From contig NC_085128.1 in assembly GCF_030269925.1 (NCBI RefSeq), positions 3,288,501 to 3,352,500 of the forward strand: a stretch of DNA of 64,000 nt. The letters run 5' to 3'. The notes beneath the pieces are model-generated. The model saw only the letters and a list, made by a program, of their open reading frames with translations, did no database searches and was not told where the DNA came from. Shown piece by piece: positions 1 to 11,579 of the stretch; the first letter of the stretch is position 1; each line of letters begins with the position of its first letter. The DNA comes from Bombyx mori (lineage: Eukaryota > Arthropoda > Insecta > Lepidoptera > Bombycidae). A program made the translations under genes and the position numbers.

Positions 1-295
1 TGTTGTCAACGATTATGGTTAGCGGAATGCTACAAAAGGTTAACACTATTGCACCGGTGGGTATTTTGCAAGGAATTTAGTACTCCGTTGAGAAAATATG
101 TGATGCTTAATTTCTTCTTCGATATTTTTATCTTATTGGTTACAAGTCTGAGTAGATATTTACCTGTAATTTCGAGCTTTAAGCATATTTTGCGTTACAC
201 CCTAGTTTCTACAACATATCTTCAAGCCCTGCTCACGTCATGTTGATAAGGCTAGAGACCTAAATATGTTTATCCGTATCAAGCAATATACCTTT
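1..295. other. No gene seen
   Basis: AT-rich sequence with a chance frame of 65 codons (49-246) without recognisable features. Confidence 0.6.
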
Positions 296-549
296 TTTAT
301 TGTTTAGGTGACCTAGATTTGCTTAGGGTGGACGAGCTCACGGCCCACCTGATTTTAAGTAGTTACGGAAGCCCATAGACATCTACAGTGTAAATGCCGC
401 CACCTACTTTGAGAAATGAGTTCTAAGGTCTCAGTTTTTACAGTACAACGGCTGCTTCACTCTTCAAATCGAAGCGCACTACTGCTTCACGGCAGAAATA
501 AGCAGGGTGGTGGCACCTACCCGTGCGGACTCACAAGAAGTACCAGTAA
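296..549 (-). repeat. SINE copy (Bm1-type), no head
   Basis: Inverse copy from a degenerate T-run and TTGCTTAGGGTGGACGAG to the TACCAGTAA boundary. Moderately diverged, with several substitutions in the middle block. Confidence 0.9.
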
Positions 550-745
550 AACCTTATGCTAAGTCAATTTAATATTTAAGATATGATTTACAAATAAATG
601 TTTTTTTCGTTAATGATACAGTTTGAATGGTGGATGAGTCCTTTACATATTATTAAGTCTTTCACCTCGTATTTCAAGAAGTCAGTATTCAGTACTGTAA
701 AATCCAGTATCCTGAGCTGAGGTCTCCCGCAATCAATCTAGTCTG

Positions 746-813
746 TTTTTTTTTTCTCCTACCTAAGCTGATGGTCTTGAGAGACCATTTCAGCGCAACC
801 GGGCCAGATCCGT
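746..813. repeat. Fragment of the CCTACCTAAGCTG repeat
   Basis: T-run, then CCTACCTAAGCTGATGGTC, TTGAG and GACCATTTCAGC. The inner part forms a stem (GCTGATGGTC with GACCATTTCAGC). Only the end module is present, directly before a longer copy. Confidence 0.75.
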
Positions 814-831
814 AAGTGTCCATAAGTTTAA

Positions 832-1042
832 TAGTTTTTTTTGTTTTGTTTTTCCTACCTAAGCTGGATAGCCTTGAGAGGCTATTTCAGCGTAACCTTA
901 ACTAGTAGGTGAGCTCACGGGGCTCAAACCGGAGTGATGCTAACACTAACCCAAGCTAGAGCAGTGCTTCGCAGAATCTACCACCGGATCGGAAACGCGA
1001 CCCATTGAGAAGATCCGGCGAGAAATTCAGTGAGCGAAGTTT
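832..1042. repeat. CCTACCTAAGCTG repeat, partial copy
   Basis: T-run, CCTACCTAAGCTGGATAGCC, GGCTATTTCAGCGTAACC, GAGCTCACGGGGCTCAAACC and ACGCGACCCATTGAGAAGATC match the start of the copy at 4204. Confidence 0.8.
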
Positions 1043-2160
1043 ATTAGAGTAAATAAACTATAAACTGTCCAAAAATACTATGATCTGCTATAAGAAACCC
1101 GACCCGACTTCTACATTTCCTATTACAGTATATTATTCGATAATCTATACTTTCGCTTTGCTGCGAGTGTGATTTTAGCGTCTCATTACGTTTCTAATGT
1201 CCTTTTGTGGTTTGTTCCCGAGTTGAATGGTCACGAATTGTTTTATTGGAATCCGATTGTTGTGTATTGATATTACGTTATCTTTGTATACTGCAACATG
1301 AAATTGAGTTTTCACTAATAATTCAGGAACAAATATACTTATCTGTCAAAGATCCGCGCGTGGTCCTACGGAAATTGTAACTTTTAAGTATTTATAACTT
1401 ACTTTTGTATCCGATTAAATACATACTAATTTAATCCGTTTTTCTGTGATTTAAATAAATATGATATAATGTTTTACATCCGTCCTAGAAATCATTATGG
1501 TCTAGAAAAATTGTTAGTAAGCTTCGAAAATTTTTGTTCATGACTATCTAAGCTGACGAATCAGCAGTGAGCTAATACCAAAATTTAATTTTATTAGAAG
1601 CTCGGTAGGCTGCAAAATAAATGTACAATAAAAGCACTGATGCATTCCACTAAAACACATTGCACAATGGTACAAAAATAAGCACAAAATAAGGGAAGTG
1701 GTGACTTAAACAAAAGCCCCTCGCGTGGAGGTAACCTAAATACGATGCTGAGGGACACAGCCAAGGGTGTCAAGTGAAGGCCTGCGTATTGTCTCTAGCT
1801 TCCATTATTTCACTTTACAATAACTGTTTAAGATATTTGAATGAAAAAAAATTGCATACTTGGACAGACGGTCTCACGGTCTACCTGACGGTTAGAGATA
1901 CCGACTCACATCGACACCACAGCATGAATCGAATAACGACGTTGCTATAGGATTGACGGCAGTCAAACGATAATTCATGAGTAGAAAATTGTGGTTTAAA
2001 TTAGTTACTCACAATACGATCTTCTATACAGTACTATTCGGTTATAATAATATGTTCTATATAGGTCTGAAATTAGTTGTTCGCCAGTGTTAAGCAATGC
2101 ATGCCTTTAATAAATAGCGTGACAAGGGAATGCATGGTACTAAATGTGGGAACATAATAT
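1043..2160. other. AT-rich, no gene seen
   Basis: Two faint echoes of repeats occur: CTATCTAAGCTGACGAATC near 1545 (CCTACCTAAGCTG family) and GGACAGACGGTCTCACGGTC near 1862 (inverse SINE tail). Otherwise nothing is recognised. Confidence 0.5.
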
Positions 2161-2395
2161 TTTTTATTTTTTTATTGCCTTGATTGGTGGACGGGCTCAC
2201 AGCCCACCTGGTGTAAAGTAGTTACCGGAGCTCGTAGACATGTGCAATGTAAAGGCTGCCTCCCACCTTGAGATGAGTTCTAAGGTCTCAGTATAGTTAC
2301 AACGGCTGCCCCACCCTTCAAATCGAAACGCATTCTGCTTCACGGCAGAAATAGGCGGGGTGGTGGTACCTACCTACCACCAGTAGATCCTACTA
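2161..2395 (-). repeat. SINE copy, internal deletion near the 5' boundary
   Basis: Inverse copy running from a T-rich tail and TTATTGCCTTGATTGGTGG to CCACCAGTA. The usual block CGTGCGGACTCACAAGAGGT is missing, so CCTACCTACCACCAG is fused directly. Confidence 0.9.
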
Positions 2396-3469
2396 AATAT
2401 ATAGTACATACATAGAATGTTGATTTAGCAGTGTACAATTGCTTTAAGGTGTTAAGGTTCGCAGATTTTGATCTTCCAATTAATAATCTAATAGAATATT
2501 ATCCTGTAAGATCCTCCTGGTTATCAAGTAGTACATAATAATGAAGAAGGTTTATCTCATTGAACTTGATTAAGAGGCTATTTTCATTTCTCGCAAGGAT
2601 TATGGAACGTACTATTTACTATCAACGTGAGATTTCTAATGGAACTTTCAACAGATGGCTTTATTAGATATACGAATTTACCAATTATTCTTCTCAGTCC
2701 TTTGCACTTTTGGCAGAGTGGTCGTGGTAATCATTTCGGGTGGTGGTGGTTACCAACTATTAGAATATTGATAATAATTATAAGCGCGGCCGGTTTTCAT
2801 TAGAATACCAAACATATTTAGCTAAAATTCACAAGACTTAAAATATGGGATCTCAAAATTTTGTTCTTATGTGTACAATTCTATTGAAGCTAATCCACTA
2901 TCGTGCCCAGTTTTCACTATCCGGTTACCAAATATTTAGTCTACGTTTGTAACAACACTATTTGAGTTAACATTTGTAGGTTAGATTAGCCCTTATGTAA
3001 ATTTCGTCTAAAGGCGCAGATTTCCTGATCGGCCCAATCATTGTTCCGTTGGGTTAATTTAATCACATTCCACTAATATTCGCGCATAATAATTTACCGA
3101 CGCAAATATAAACTAGGCTTATTTCATTAAAATTTAAATTCCGCACGCACAAAGTATCATAAATTCTAAATAGTTTAGATTTAATGAGACAGTGTTTTAG
3201 GTTTAGATCGAATCGATTAGTATTGCTTTAATTTTGAATTTCACAATTGTCTACAAAATTCAGTGCAATATCATATAAAATTTAGTTGGATTATTGATAA
3301 ATTAATGTGGTAGTTTTTATACTTAAATTACTTGATTTGATGTTAAGCTTTTATTTAAACTTTTACATGACAACTAAGCAATCACTAATGGGTATCACGT
3401 CTGGGACACTGGTATCGAATGTTTTATCTATATCTGGTTTTAATCTTAGTATAAATATAATTTTTTAGG
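2396..3469. other. AT-rich, no gene seen
   Basis: No repeats shared with the rest of the window and no plausible exon. Confidence 0.5.
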
Positions 3470-3545
3470 TATAGGCAGCGGCTTGGCTAGCTGATCTCCG
3501 TCAGCGACGATGACCATTTAGCATCAAGTGGGCTGGATGTTCAAC
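3470..3545 (+). repeat. LINE 3'-UTR remnant, degraded
   Basis: TAGGCAGCGGCTTGGCTAGC, CGTCAGCGACGATGACC and GCATCAAGTGGGCTGGATG match the family with deletions; there is no tail. Confidence 0.7.
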
Positions 3546-3609
3546 TAATAATAACAAAGTAAAACACATACCTATGAATTATTTCAACGTTGTAGGACTA
3601 ACATTGTGT

Positions 3610-3760
3610 AATTATTACGTGTACCGCCATGGCGCTGGTACATATGCCCTATATATTACGAACCCGTAAATCTTACATCCTCGTTTCACCTCATATCTAG
3701 GTTATTTATCTTTCCTAGAAATAATTTATACGGCAAAACAATGTTTTCCGGGTCAGCTAG
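3610..3760 (+). mobile_element. Helitron 3' end
   Basis: ATATCTAGGTTATTTATCTT, TCCTAGAAATAATTTATACG and TTTTCCGGGTCAGCTAG|T form a Helitron 3' terminus. Related inverse sequence lies at 55371-55430. Confidence 0.72.
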
Positions 3761-4203
3761 TTACATATACAATAACAAAACAAAAAACCTACGACGACAA
3801 ATATTTAATTTTGCCCAAAATTGAAACTGGAATATAACAAAGATGAGGCAAAATCACCGATTATTTTTATCCTGATAGGTTAAACACAATTAACTGTGAT
3901 TTTTATTACCCAAAATAACAATCGTAAGATTTATAGATGAGCATATTTAAGTTGTTGATCATATCTACGAAACATGAAGACCTCAGATAATTTTATGCAG
4001 ATATGCACATTGAAAACGTTAAACAACATTGTATCTTTTTAAATATGTTTGCGTGTTGTCAACGATTAAGTAGCTTCGGCAATGTTCCATTGATTAAACG
4101 GCTTAATTGTCTGTAAAACACCTTGAAAACACGTTAAATGTAAAAGAAATACGTAAGAGACGTAACAAATGCAGCGTAGTGATTTGAGTCATTTTTTGAT
4201 TCC

Positions 4204-4880
4204 CTTTTTTTTGCCTACCTAAGCTGATAGCCTTGAGAGGCTATTTCAGTGTAACCTTAACTAGTAGTTGAGCCCACGGGGCTCAAACCTGACGAAGTTG
4301 CTAACACGAATCCTAGCAAGAGCCGTGCTTCGCAAAATCTACCACCGGATCGGAAACGCGACCCACTGAGACGATCTGGCGAGAAACTCAGTGGGCTGTG
4401 TCTGAGGGTTAATTTACTCGTCGAGCCCTTCGTCGCAAGCGACGGGTTCGACGAGAACGGTGACCGGTGCTTCAAGTACCTAAAAGCACCGTTAGGGAAT
4501 CGGGAGGATCCGAAATGACGTGTTTGATTCCCTAGACCGCATTGGAGCAAAGAACAGTAGACGGTCAACGCTCTCGCGGCCGATCATCCACAAGGTGGAC
4601 AGACTTGATTAAGTCATCTACGAAGTGTTCCCTTACTGAATGTACACGTACCACCACAAATAGAGAGAGATGGACAAGTCTCTCAAAAGCCGCAACCAAC
4701 TATTAAGACATACGTAGCCACGACCACTCCGCCAGAAGTATACGACTGAGAAGAAGACCGCTAATGCGGTCAATACAACGGTAATCCGTTGTCACGTCTA
4801 CGAGATCCGGGAACCATTTAACGCTGGACGCGCCGTGAGACCACCGACCCAACTACAATAATAATAAAAAATCGTTTGTC
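4204..4880. repeat. CCTACCTAAGCTG repeat, longest copy
   Basis: About 680 bp from a T-run and GCCTACCTAAGCTGATAGCC to ACCCAACTACAATAATAATAAAAAAT, GC-rich against its surroundings. A stem (GCTGATAGCC with GGCTATTTCAGC) lies at the left end. Simple tracts at both ends (T-run left, TAA-rich A-tail right) leave the orientation open. The minus-strand open frame of 103 codons (4257-4568) is a repeat frame that I recall from many silkworm hypothetical proteins; I do not call it a gene. Family name unknown to me. Confidence 0.75.
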
Positions 4881-5040
4881 TGTAAAGTCGTTTTACTGAC
4901 GATAGTTGAACGTGACAATGTCATAAGAAAATATTGATAGAATGGTTTCATTTTTCAATTATCGCAATTATCGTTGCTATAAACAAATGACATCACATTC
5001 ACTTTTCACTGAACTTCATACTTGACGAAAGCATGTAAAT

Positions 5041-5280
5041 GTATTATTGTATAGCAGCTGTCCACGCGGATGCATCGATGACTCAAGTAGGAGAGAGACA
5101 GATGTCGAACGCTGCCGAGCGCGGAGGTCGATTGTGCCTTTTGTCGCTCGTTGCGCGCTCTCGCTTGCACTTCAAGCCTTAAATGGAACGCCTCAGAGCG
5201 AGGTAACGCCGCATGAGTCATGTTTTTTCGTGCGTGCAGCCGGCTCCATCGAATTATAAGACGTTGTCCCGTCAAAAATT
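5041..5280. other. CpG- and GA-rich module, copy 1
   Basis: Contains GGAGAGAGACAGATGTCG, GCGCTCTCGCTTGCAC, GGAACGCC and a 20-bp block at 5224-5243 that is found identically, inverse, at 54130-54149. GC and CpG content exceed the flanks. Open frames on both strands (89 and 70 codons) follow from that. It could be a repeat (leader or LTR-like) or a regulatory module. Confidence 0.6.
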
Positions 5281-5800
5281 AAATTCATTAAAGCAAAGTC
5301 TTAGTCGGCATTACAAATGAAATTCAAATTCATTTTTCCAGACGTGATTAACAATAGAACCGGTAAAAGTTTTCGAGAACTGTCAAAATACCAAACGAAT
5401 ATGGAACTAATTAAAGCCGTGCACGCGAACAAGAAGCACCGAAACTTTACTTCGTTATGCAAATACATTTTGGTTTATGAAGTTACATTTCTTTGCGTTA
5501 TGGACATACCATGTCAACACTATATCGCGGGGTGAAGGGTATTTGGTTTAACACGTTGACTGCAGGATCGTTTTTGAGGGACTTTCAGGCCGTACGTACG
5601 AGGCATTTTGGAGGCAAGATTGGACTTCTTCACAATGCGTATGAGACCTGATAGACCTCACTAAGCATCTTTATTGAATATGCATATACTGATAGAAATG
5701 TGTATGTAGTCGCCTCTCGCACCGAGTGAAAGGTCGCGATTTTGACTGCTGTACTAGAGGGCAGTCGCGCATGGGGCCTTTTAAGCATAACGCAGTCAGC

Positions 5801-5966
5801 GTGCTAAACGACATTTTTGAAAAAAAATTAGCTAGTAAACTTTCTTAAAGAACAATTCAAAACATCGATTTTTTTATTCTAATACCAAGTAAAACGCATC
5901 TTTAATTACATTGATCAATGTCACGTATTAAGCAAAATGTCGCTTAAACTAAATAGCCTTTCACCC
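5801..5966. repeat. Short element with related inverted ends
   Basis: GCTAAACGACATTTTTG (5803-5819) and GCAAAATGTCGCTTAAAC (5932-5949) are near-inverse, and the right end continues AAATAGCCTTTCACCC as at 48070. It may be a deleted copy of the TIR element at 47.6 kb. Confidence 0.45.
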
Positions 5967-6548
5967 CTCTAAGAAACTTCGCTAAGGTTCACTGCGCTAT
6001 GTTTAACTATTTAAAGTCACGTATGGTAGTAGATTCCCTTACTGGTTACCGTTATTTTACCAAACCTATAAGTTTACATCTATGTTACAGGTTCCTGTGC
6101 AAGCTTGCGTGGAAACAGATTAGACACGCGCTGGAGTGTGACTGAGTTGGAGACTACTGGCCGAGCTATCTTAGTATTCCGCGGTATATATACCATTTGA
6201 GCACATCAGACATCAAAATAAAAATGGGTTAGCTAACATTTTATAATAGCGGGAATCGAAAATATAACTAATTTGCCCCACATTTCATTAAAAGCAACCA
6301 ATAGCGTTAGCTCATGTCACAACATTGATCCATAATGAATTCTAAATCTAAATCAATTACTAGAAATAAACATACTAAATTAAATAAACATAAGGTGTTA
6401 AAACTATTTCTGTTTGTCGGCCAGTTTTTAAATGTTTTCTTTAATTATTAATTTTAATTTATTTAGATAAGTCAATTTTGAATTAGTATAAAAATGGCTA
6501 GGGATATCACGTTGTGATATGTGGGCAATACCGTCTTTACCATAAGGG

Positions 6549-6884
6549 CCCGTGCCTAGGGCCCCCATTCTCAGGGGGCCCCGAAAGACCGACAATTTCT
6601 CTCACACGTTTATTCTCAAAACATTTCACAAATCAGTAATCAGAAGTTATTTACAAGGCATATACTATGCCTATAATAGAAGATTTTGCTCAACAGAAAT
6701 CCCGAAAGAAACCGTTATGGAAATCGTAACCAAAAAACCAGCAGCATTCTAATATCATTAATGACATATCATACTGTATTTGATTAATAAATGATCATAC
6801 TCAGTAAAAAAATGTTATTATAATTCGCTTTTTTTACTTTCCAAAAGGGGCTCAAATTCTTGTGTGCCCAAGGGCCCCATCCTA
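6549..6884 (+). repeat. Segment bounded by related GGGCCC-rich direct repeats
   Basis: TGCCTAGGGCCCCCATTCTCAG (6553-6574) and TGTGCCCAAGGGCCCCATCCTAG (6862-6884) are related direct repeats around 290 bp. The enclosed 66-codon frame contains FILKTFHKSVIRSYLQGIYY and ends VTKKPAAF. I do not recognise the protein; a transposon origin is plausible because of the flanking repeats. Confidence 0.4.
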
Positions 6885-7311
6885 GTTTAAGACGTCTCTG
6901 TGTGTGAGACTATAAATTCCGGTAATAACTTAATACAATAGCCATAACAATATAGCCACGTCGAAAAACAAAAATTGGCGGTATCACGTATGCCGAATAT
7001 GTCTCGTTTTAATTCCTGATTAATTTGAATTTTAACGTGCACGTTAATTAGTTTCACTTCGTAATTCCTTGTTTTTACGTTTGATATACTAATATTCTGC
7101 ACAAGTTGAAATTGTTACGGAATTGTTTATTATAAAAATAGAAATGTGCCGACAAGACTTTCTTCATCATAATATCATAAAAGAATTCATTTAGCTTTTG
7201 TTTTTGGTGATGCATATACCCCGCAAAAGAACAAAGCGATCGCAATTTTATTTTTCTTAGAGAAGTTAAGAGCAGCTTTTAGGTGCGTGATTGTCCTGTT
7301 GGCAATTTTTT

Positions 7312-7556
7312 ACTGGTGGTAGAGCCTCTTGTGAGTCCGCACGGATAGGTACGACCACCCTGCCTATTTCTGCCGTGAAGCAGTAATGCGTTTCCGTTTG
7401 AAGGGCGGGGCAGCCGTTGTATCTATACTTGATACCTTAGAACTTATATCTCAAGGTGGGTGGCGCATTTACGTCGTAGATGTCTACGGGCTCCAGTAAC
7501 CACTTAACATCAGGTGGGCTGTGAGCTCGTCCACCTATATAAGCAATAAAAAAAAT
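7312..7556 (+). repeat. SINE copy, no head
   Basis: Starts ACTGGTGGTAGAGCC and ends GCAATAAAAAAAA. All body blocks are present and little diverged. A chance frame of 79 codons that starts inside it and runs downstream is not considered a gene. Confidence 0.92.
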
Positions 7557-8350
7557 ACTGTCATACGTCAGAGGCAATTATTACCTTCGCTCATAAATAA
7601 CACTAAATATTTATCAACTATCTATCTGTTTGATAAACGCAATACAGTTCTACCTCCAGTAAACAGACCAACTATAACACTTCGCTCGCGACAGCAAACG
7701 TATGAAAAATTGATAACTTTCAAAAAACGTACCTCAATCACTGTTGGGCATTTTTTTTAATCAATTGTTCGCTCTAAATCCGCAGAACAATTCATGGCCT
7801 AATGCAATTTATCACATTGAAATAAGGTTTAAATTTGATTATCTAAAATGAGCTATGTAGGTCAGTAACATGGTTCATGTTTTATTTTACACAGATGTTC
7901 GAAATGTTGGTTTGTATGGTCACGTAGATCGGCTTTCTTCAGCTAAACGTTTGGCCGAGAACCATGTCTGATTTGATGCTTTGACATTTCGTTATTCCAT
8001 GGGAAAGGTCAAAGAATTCGGCTGTACCGAATCATTTTCATGGAAATCATTATTCATTGAATGAGCTTTATTCGTAGTTCGTAATACGTAAAGTCGAAGG
8101 GCTAGTTGTAATGTAACCTAGATTATCGTGAGGTAAAATTAATTATAAAGTCAAAGCAATCAAAACAAAACAAAAAGGTTTCAAACTTCCAGTTACCATT
8201 ATATTTACTTAGCATCATATTAAAGTAATAGCACAAAATCTCAATTATTATACTGCTGTTTTTTATTATTCTTAACTTTTAATTAAAAAAATCAGATATT
8301 CAACTATGTAGTTACTAATTTAGTACATTTACACTTATTTCCACTTTTGC
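7557..8350. other. AT-rich, no gene seen
   Basis: The frame continuing out of the SINE to 7760 is fortuitous. Nothing else is recognised. The similar stretch 8455-9136 is also empty. Confidence 0.5.
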
Positions 8351-8454
8351 TTTAGGCAGCGGCTTGGCTCTGCTCCTAGCATTGCTGAAGTCCATCGGCG
8401 ACGGTAACCACTCACGTGGGCCGTATGCTCGTCTGGCTACAAGGACAAAAAAAA
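8351..8454 (+). repeat. LINE 3'-UTR copy, diverged
   Basis: TTTAGGCAGCGGCTTGGCT through CCGTATGCTCGTCTGGCTAC to an A-rich tail. The ACCATCAGGTGGG block is partly deleted. Confidence 0.85.
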
Positions 8455-9136
8455 CCTACGGATAACAGATGAGACCGTCAAAACTCGTAAAACGATTTTC
8501 AAAGCAGATTTTTAAGTACATCAAATTTTAGACTACCGTCATATTTTATTATGCTCGATATCGATTTAGTAATTAGAGATAAAGTGAACTCACTTAAAAA
8601 ACTTTTTTAACATTATACTGACATTTAAACGTCATTTCTTGAGAGCCCTACACCGGATTTCCTTACTATCACAAGGAAATAATGAAATTAAAATCGCTTA
8701 TGTCACAGCAGTAAAATTGTAACGCTTTCTTTAATATGTTTATACTGAGTGCATTTGAAAAGGTACATTTTTCTTAACAACCAAATTATAAATAGCGTCA
8801 TTATTTTAAAAGAGTCTTATTTAGACAAAGGTTCATTAAAAAAACTAACTTTAAAAAATCTTAGAGTAAATAAAAATTATAAATAGAGCACTTATTTCAT
8901 CTAATACAAAACAAGAATGTTAATGATGAACAAAATGTAGATTTAATGACCGATGAAGAGATCATAATAACTTAGCAATTAGCTTTAACTTGTATTAGCC
9001 CGAAAACTAATAATTAGCCTTAACTGGTTTTCCTAAAAACTTAAAGTGAACCAAAAAATTTAGACATCATGCAATACAAAGATATTTGAAGAAAACCTAA
9101 ATCGCACTTATGATATTTTAAAAAAAAATTATGCAT

Positions 9137-9372
9137 ATTATTATTTTTTTTTTTTATTTCGCAATATGTTTATTTTTTATCCGGGACGAGCTTAAGGTCC
9201 ATTTGGTGCTAAGTATTAGGAGTTCACAGACATCAGGGCATGAGGTCTGAGTCTCAAATATATACTATACAGGTTATTCCACCCTTCAAAACGAAACGCA
9301 TTATTGCGTCGTCGCAAGATAAGAGTGGTAATACATATCCGTGCAAGCTCACAAAGCGCCCTAATAGTAATA
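9137..9372 (-). repeat. Diverged SINE copy
   Basis: T-run, CGGGACGAGCTTAAGGTCC, ACCCTTCAAAACGAAACGC and CCGTGCAAGCTCACAAA follow the inverse SINE order. A minus-strand frame of 130 codons spanning it to 9608 is a shadow and not a gene. Confidence 0.75.
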
Positions 9373-9635
9373 ATAAAAGCTCCAAGCAACACCTGCTCGG
9401 CGAAATCGATGATATGATCTCCAGCTACTAATGAAGACGTTTTCAATTCAATCGTAGAAGTGGTATCTACTATCCAAGTTAATACCCCAATTCCTAATCT
9501 CCTGATCCCTATATAAAGTACAGTTAGTGAGACATTTTTCGAGCCTTCAAAAGTGATGCCATTTTCGGTCCTATTTTTATCGCGAAGCATTCTCGCTCGA
9601 AGGTTCATTTAGTCGATGCGCTGAAATAAGGGAAG

Positions 9636-9676
9636 TGGAAAATGCATAGTGGAAGGAAAACACTATGCATTTTCCA
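9636..9676. repeat. Perfect 16-bp hairpin
   Basis: TGGAAAATGCATAGTG (9636-9651) and CACTATGCATTTTCCA (9661-9676) flank a 9-nt purine loop GAAGGAAAA. No neighbouring gene is recognised. Confidence 0.9.
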
Positions 9677-9878
9677 GACATTCACTATAGACATTCTAGT
9701 TGCACAGTCATTTAAATGCTCAGGATTGAGATACATTTATGTACATATATCATACATATTATATGAAAATGTTATTTGGAAAAATTCGTTCATTGGAAAA
9801 AAGTATGTGTTCTTCTTTTTACAATTAACAATAAATATACTGCAAATTTCAGTAATCGGCTAATGAAACGATTGCCCT

Positions 9879-9935
9879 TCACTAGTTACATACGTTTACT
9901 AGTTACATAGTCACTAGTTACATAGTTACGTACAT
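9879..9935. repeat. Tandem repeat of an ACTAGTTACATA unit
   Basis: Three units of about 15-17 bp, each starting ACTAGTTACATA, follow one another at about 9881, 9898 and 9913. AT-rich minisatellite. Confidence 0.75.
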
Positions 9936-10452
9936 TTAGATACAAAGGCAGCAACTAATTTTCCGCTTCGTACTAACATGACAACAATGCAAACAAGAAA
10001 ACAATTATTAAGAACACGGCCAAATTATCTTCATCCTGCAATCAAACGGCTTTTATTGTGCACTTGACATTGACTTCACGAACAGTTATAGCCGATTAGG
10101 CGTTCCGTAAAATAATTTGCGACGGCAAATCATTAGATTTTGCGGAACTATGTTGCTATTTGTGCGTATGTTATGCGTTGCTAAAGCGGTTTGTTTAGGA
10201 TTGCCTCAATTTCACGAGAATCGATTGTTGATATTCTAAATCTTAAATTGTATTTTGATCCGTGATATGCCCATAAAAATTCATATAGTTCATGTTTCCT
10301 TATGCTCCCGAAATATAACACGAAACACGCATATTTACAAGACAAAATCCACAAATCACATATCATATTCTTTTTGTTATACCATCACGACTTATAACGT
10401 CAATTTGGTTAACGATCGGCATCGTTCGCTGAATTTTGTATATTTTGTATAT

Positions 10453-10698
10453 TACTGGTGGTAGGACCACTTGTGAGTCTGCGCGGGTGGGTACCATCAC
10501 CCTGCCTATTTCTGCCGTGAAGCAGTAATGCGTTTCGGTTTCAAGGGTGGGGCAGCCGTTGTAACTATACTTGAGACCTTAGAACTTATATCTCAAGGTG
10601 GGTGGCGCATTTACGTTGTGGATGTCTATGGGCTCCAGTAACCACTTAACAACAGGTGGGCTGTGAGCTCGTCCAACCATCTAAGCAATAAAAAAAAT
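10453..10698 (+). repeat. SINE copy, no head
   Basis: Starts ACTGGTGGTAGGACC and ends CTAAGCAATAAAAAAA with the full body in between. Confidence 0.93.
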
Positions 10699-11135
10699 CC
10701 GATCTATCTATGTACATATATGGTTTCACACTGAACTTATTAAACTATTTTCCATGTTAAATCAACAGAATCACATTTAACGTTCCCATGAAACAGATAC
10801 AAGTGAACGTTTCCAAAATTTAATCGAACAACCACAACAAAAGTCGGCGTCGATAATATTTCACACATTTCATGGCTCCGAGGCAGATTTGTTTATGTTT
10901 TCACACATGAGTTCACAATGTCGATGACCGATCAATGGGCGAAATGTGCCCACAACTCGCCCGCGGTAGAGAAATTGATTCGGTTCACACTCATGACTCA
11001 TTAGGCGTAACCTATGGGAACTTAATTGGTAACGCACTGCTTACTAAGTACGGCTTTTTTTAATACACTTTTACTAGCTTCAGAAGTATATATGTTAGTA
11101 TGTATGTTTGTATGTAATTGTGTAATACATTGTAT

Positions 11136-11285
11136 GTAAAAAATGATTTTATTGTAAAAAAAGCGTGGAGTGCATGGTATCAGTAGTTATAAATGTTTTA
11201 TGAACAGATATGAGTAGAAGGGTTATTTTCATAATATCCTGAAAAGCACCTCACGCTTTTTTACAATAAAATCATTTTTTCTTAC
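11136..11285. mobile_element. Fold-back MITE
   Basis: The left arm GTAAAAAATGATTTTATTGT...AGCGTGGAGTGC (11136-11173) and the right arm (about 11246-11285) are inverse complements over about 38 bp with a 3-bp indel. The spacer of about 70 bp is AT-rich. No clear target duplication. Confidence 0.78.
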
Positions 11286-11579
11286 ACTATTCTTAATTCA
11301 AATTTATTAAAATTTATTTTCTATTTTTTACTTGGAATTTCTATAAAAGCGTTTTTTGTTAGTTTTTTTTAAACCATTATTTATTTCATTTATTTTCACT
11401 GTAGTTTTATTGATTATCCAAATACATTGTAACACGAATAGAGGTAAGCTAAATTATTATACTGTTTCTGTACTGTTGAAAAAGTGAAGATATAAAGTTT
11501 CAGTTACGTAATATAAAAATTTCTAACTGAAAAAATCAATACGCGTTATCGAAATTGAAATAGAATCGATTTAAATCAC

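Noticed and set aside
4257..4568. 103-codon minus-strand frame
   Set aside because: It lies wholly inside an interspersed repeat.
9216..9608. 130-codon minus-strand frame
   Set aside because: It starts in unique DNA and ends inside a diverged SINE, with no motif.
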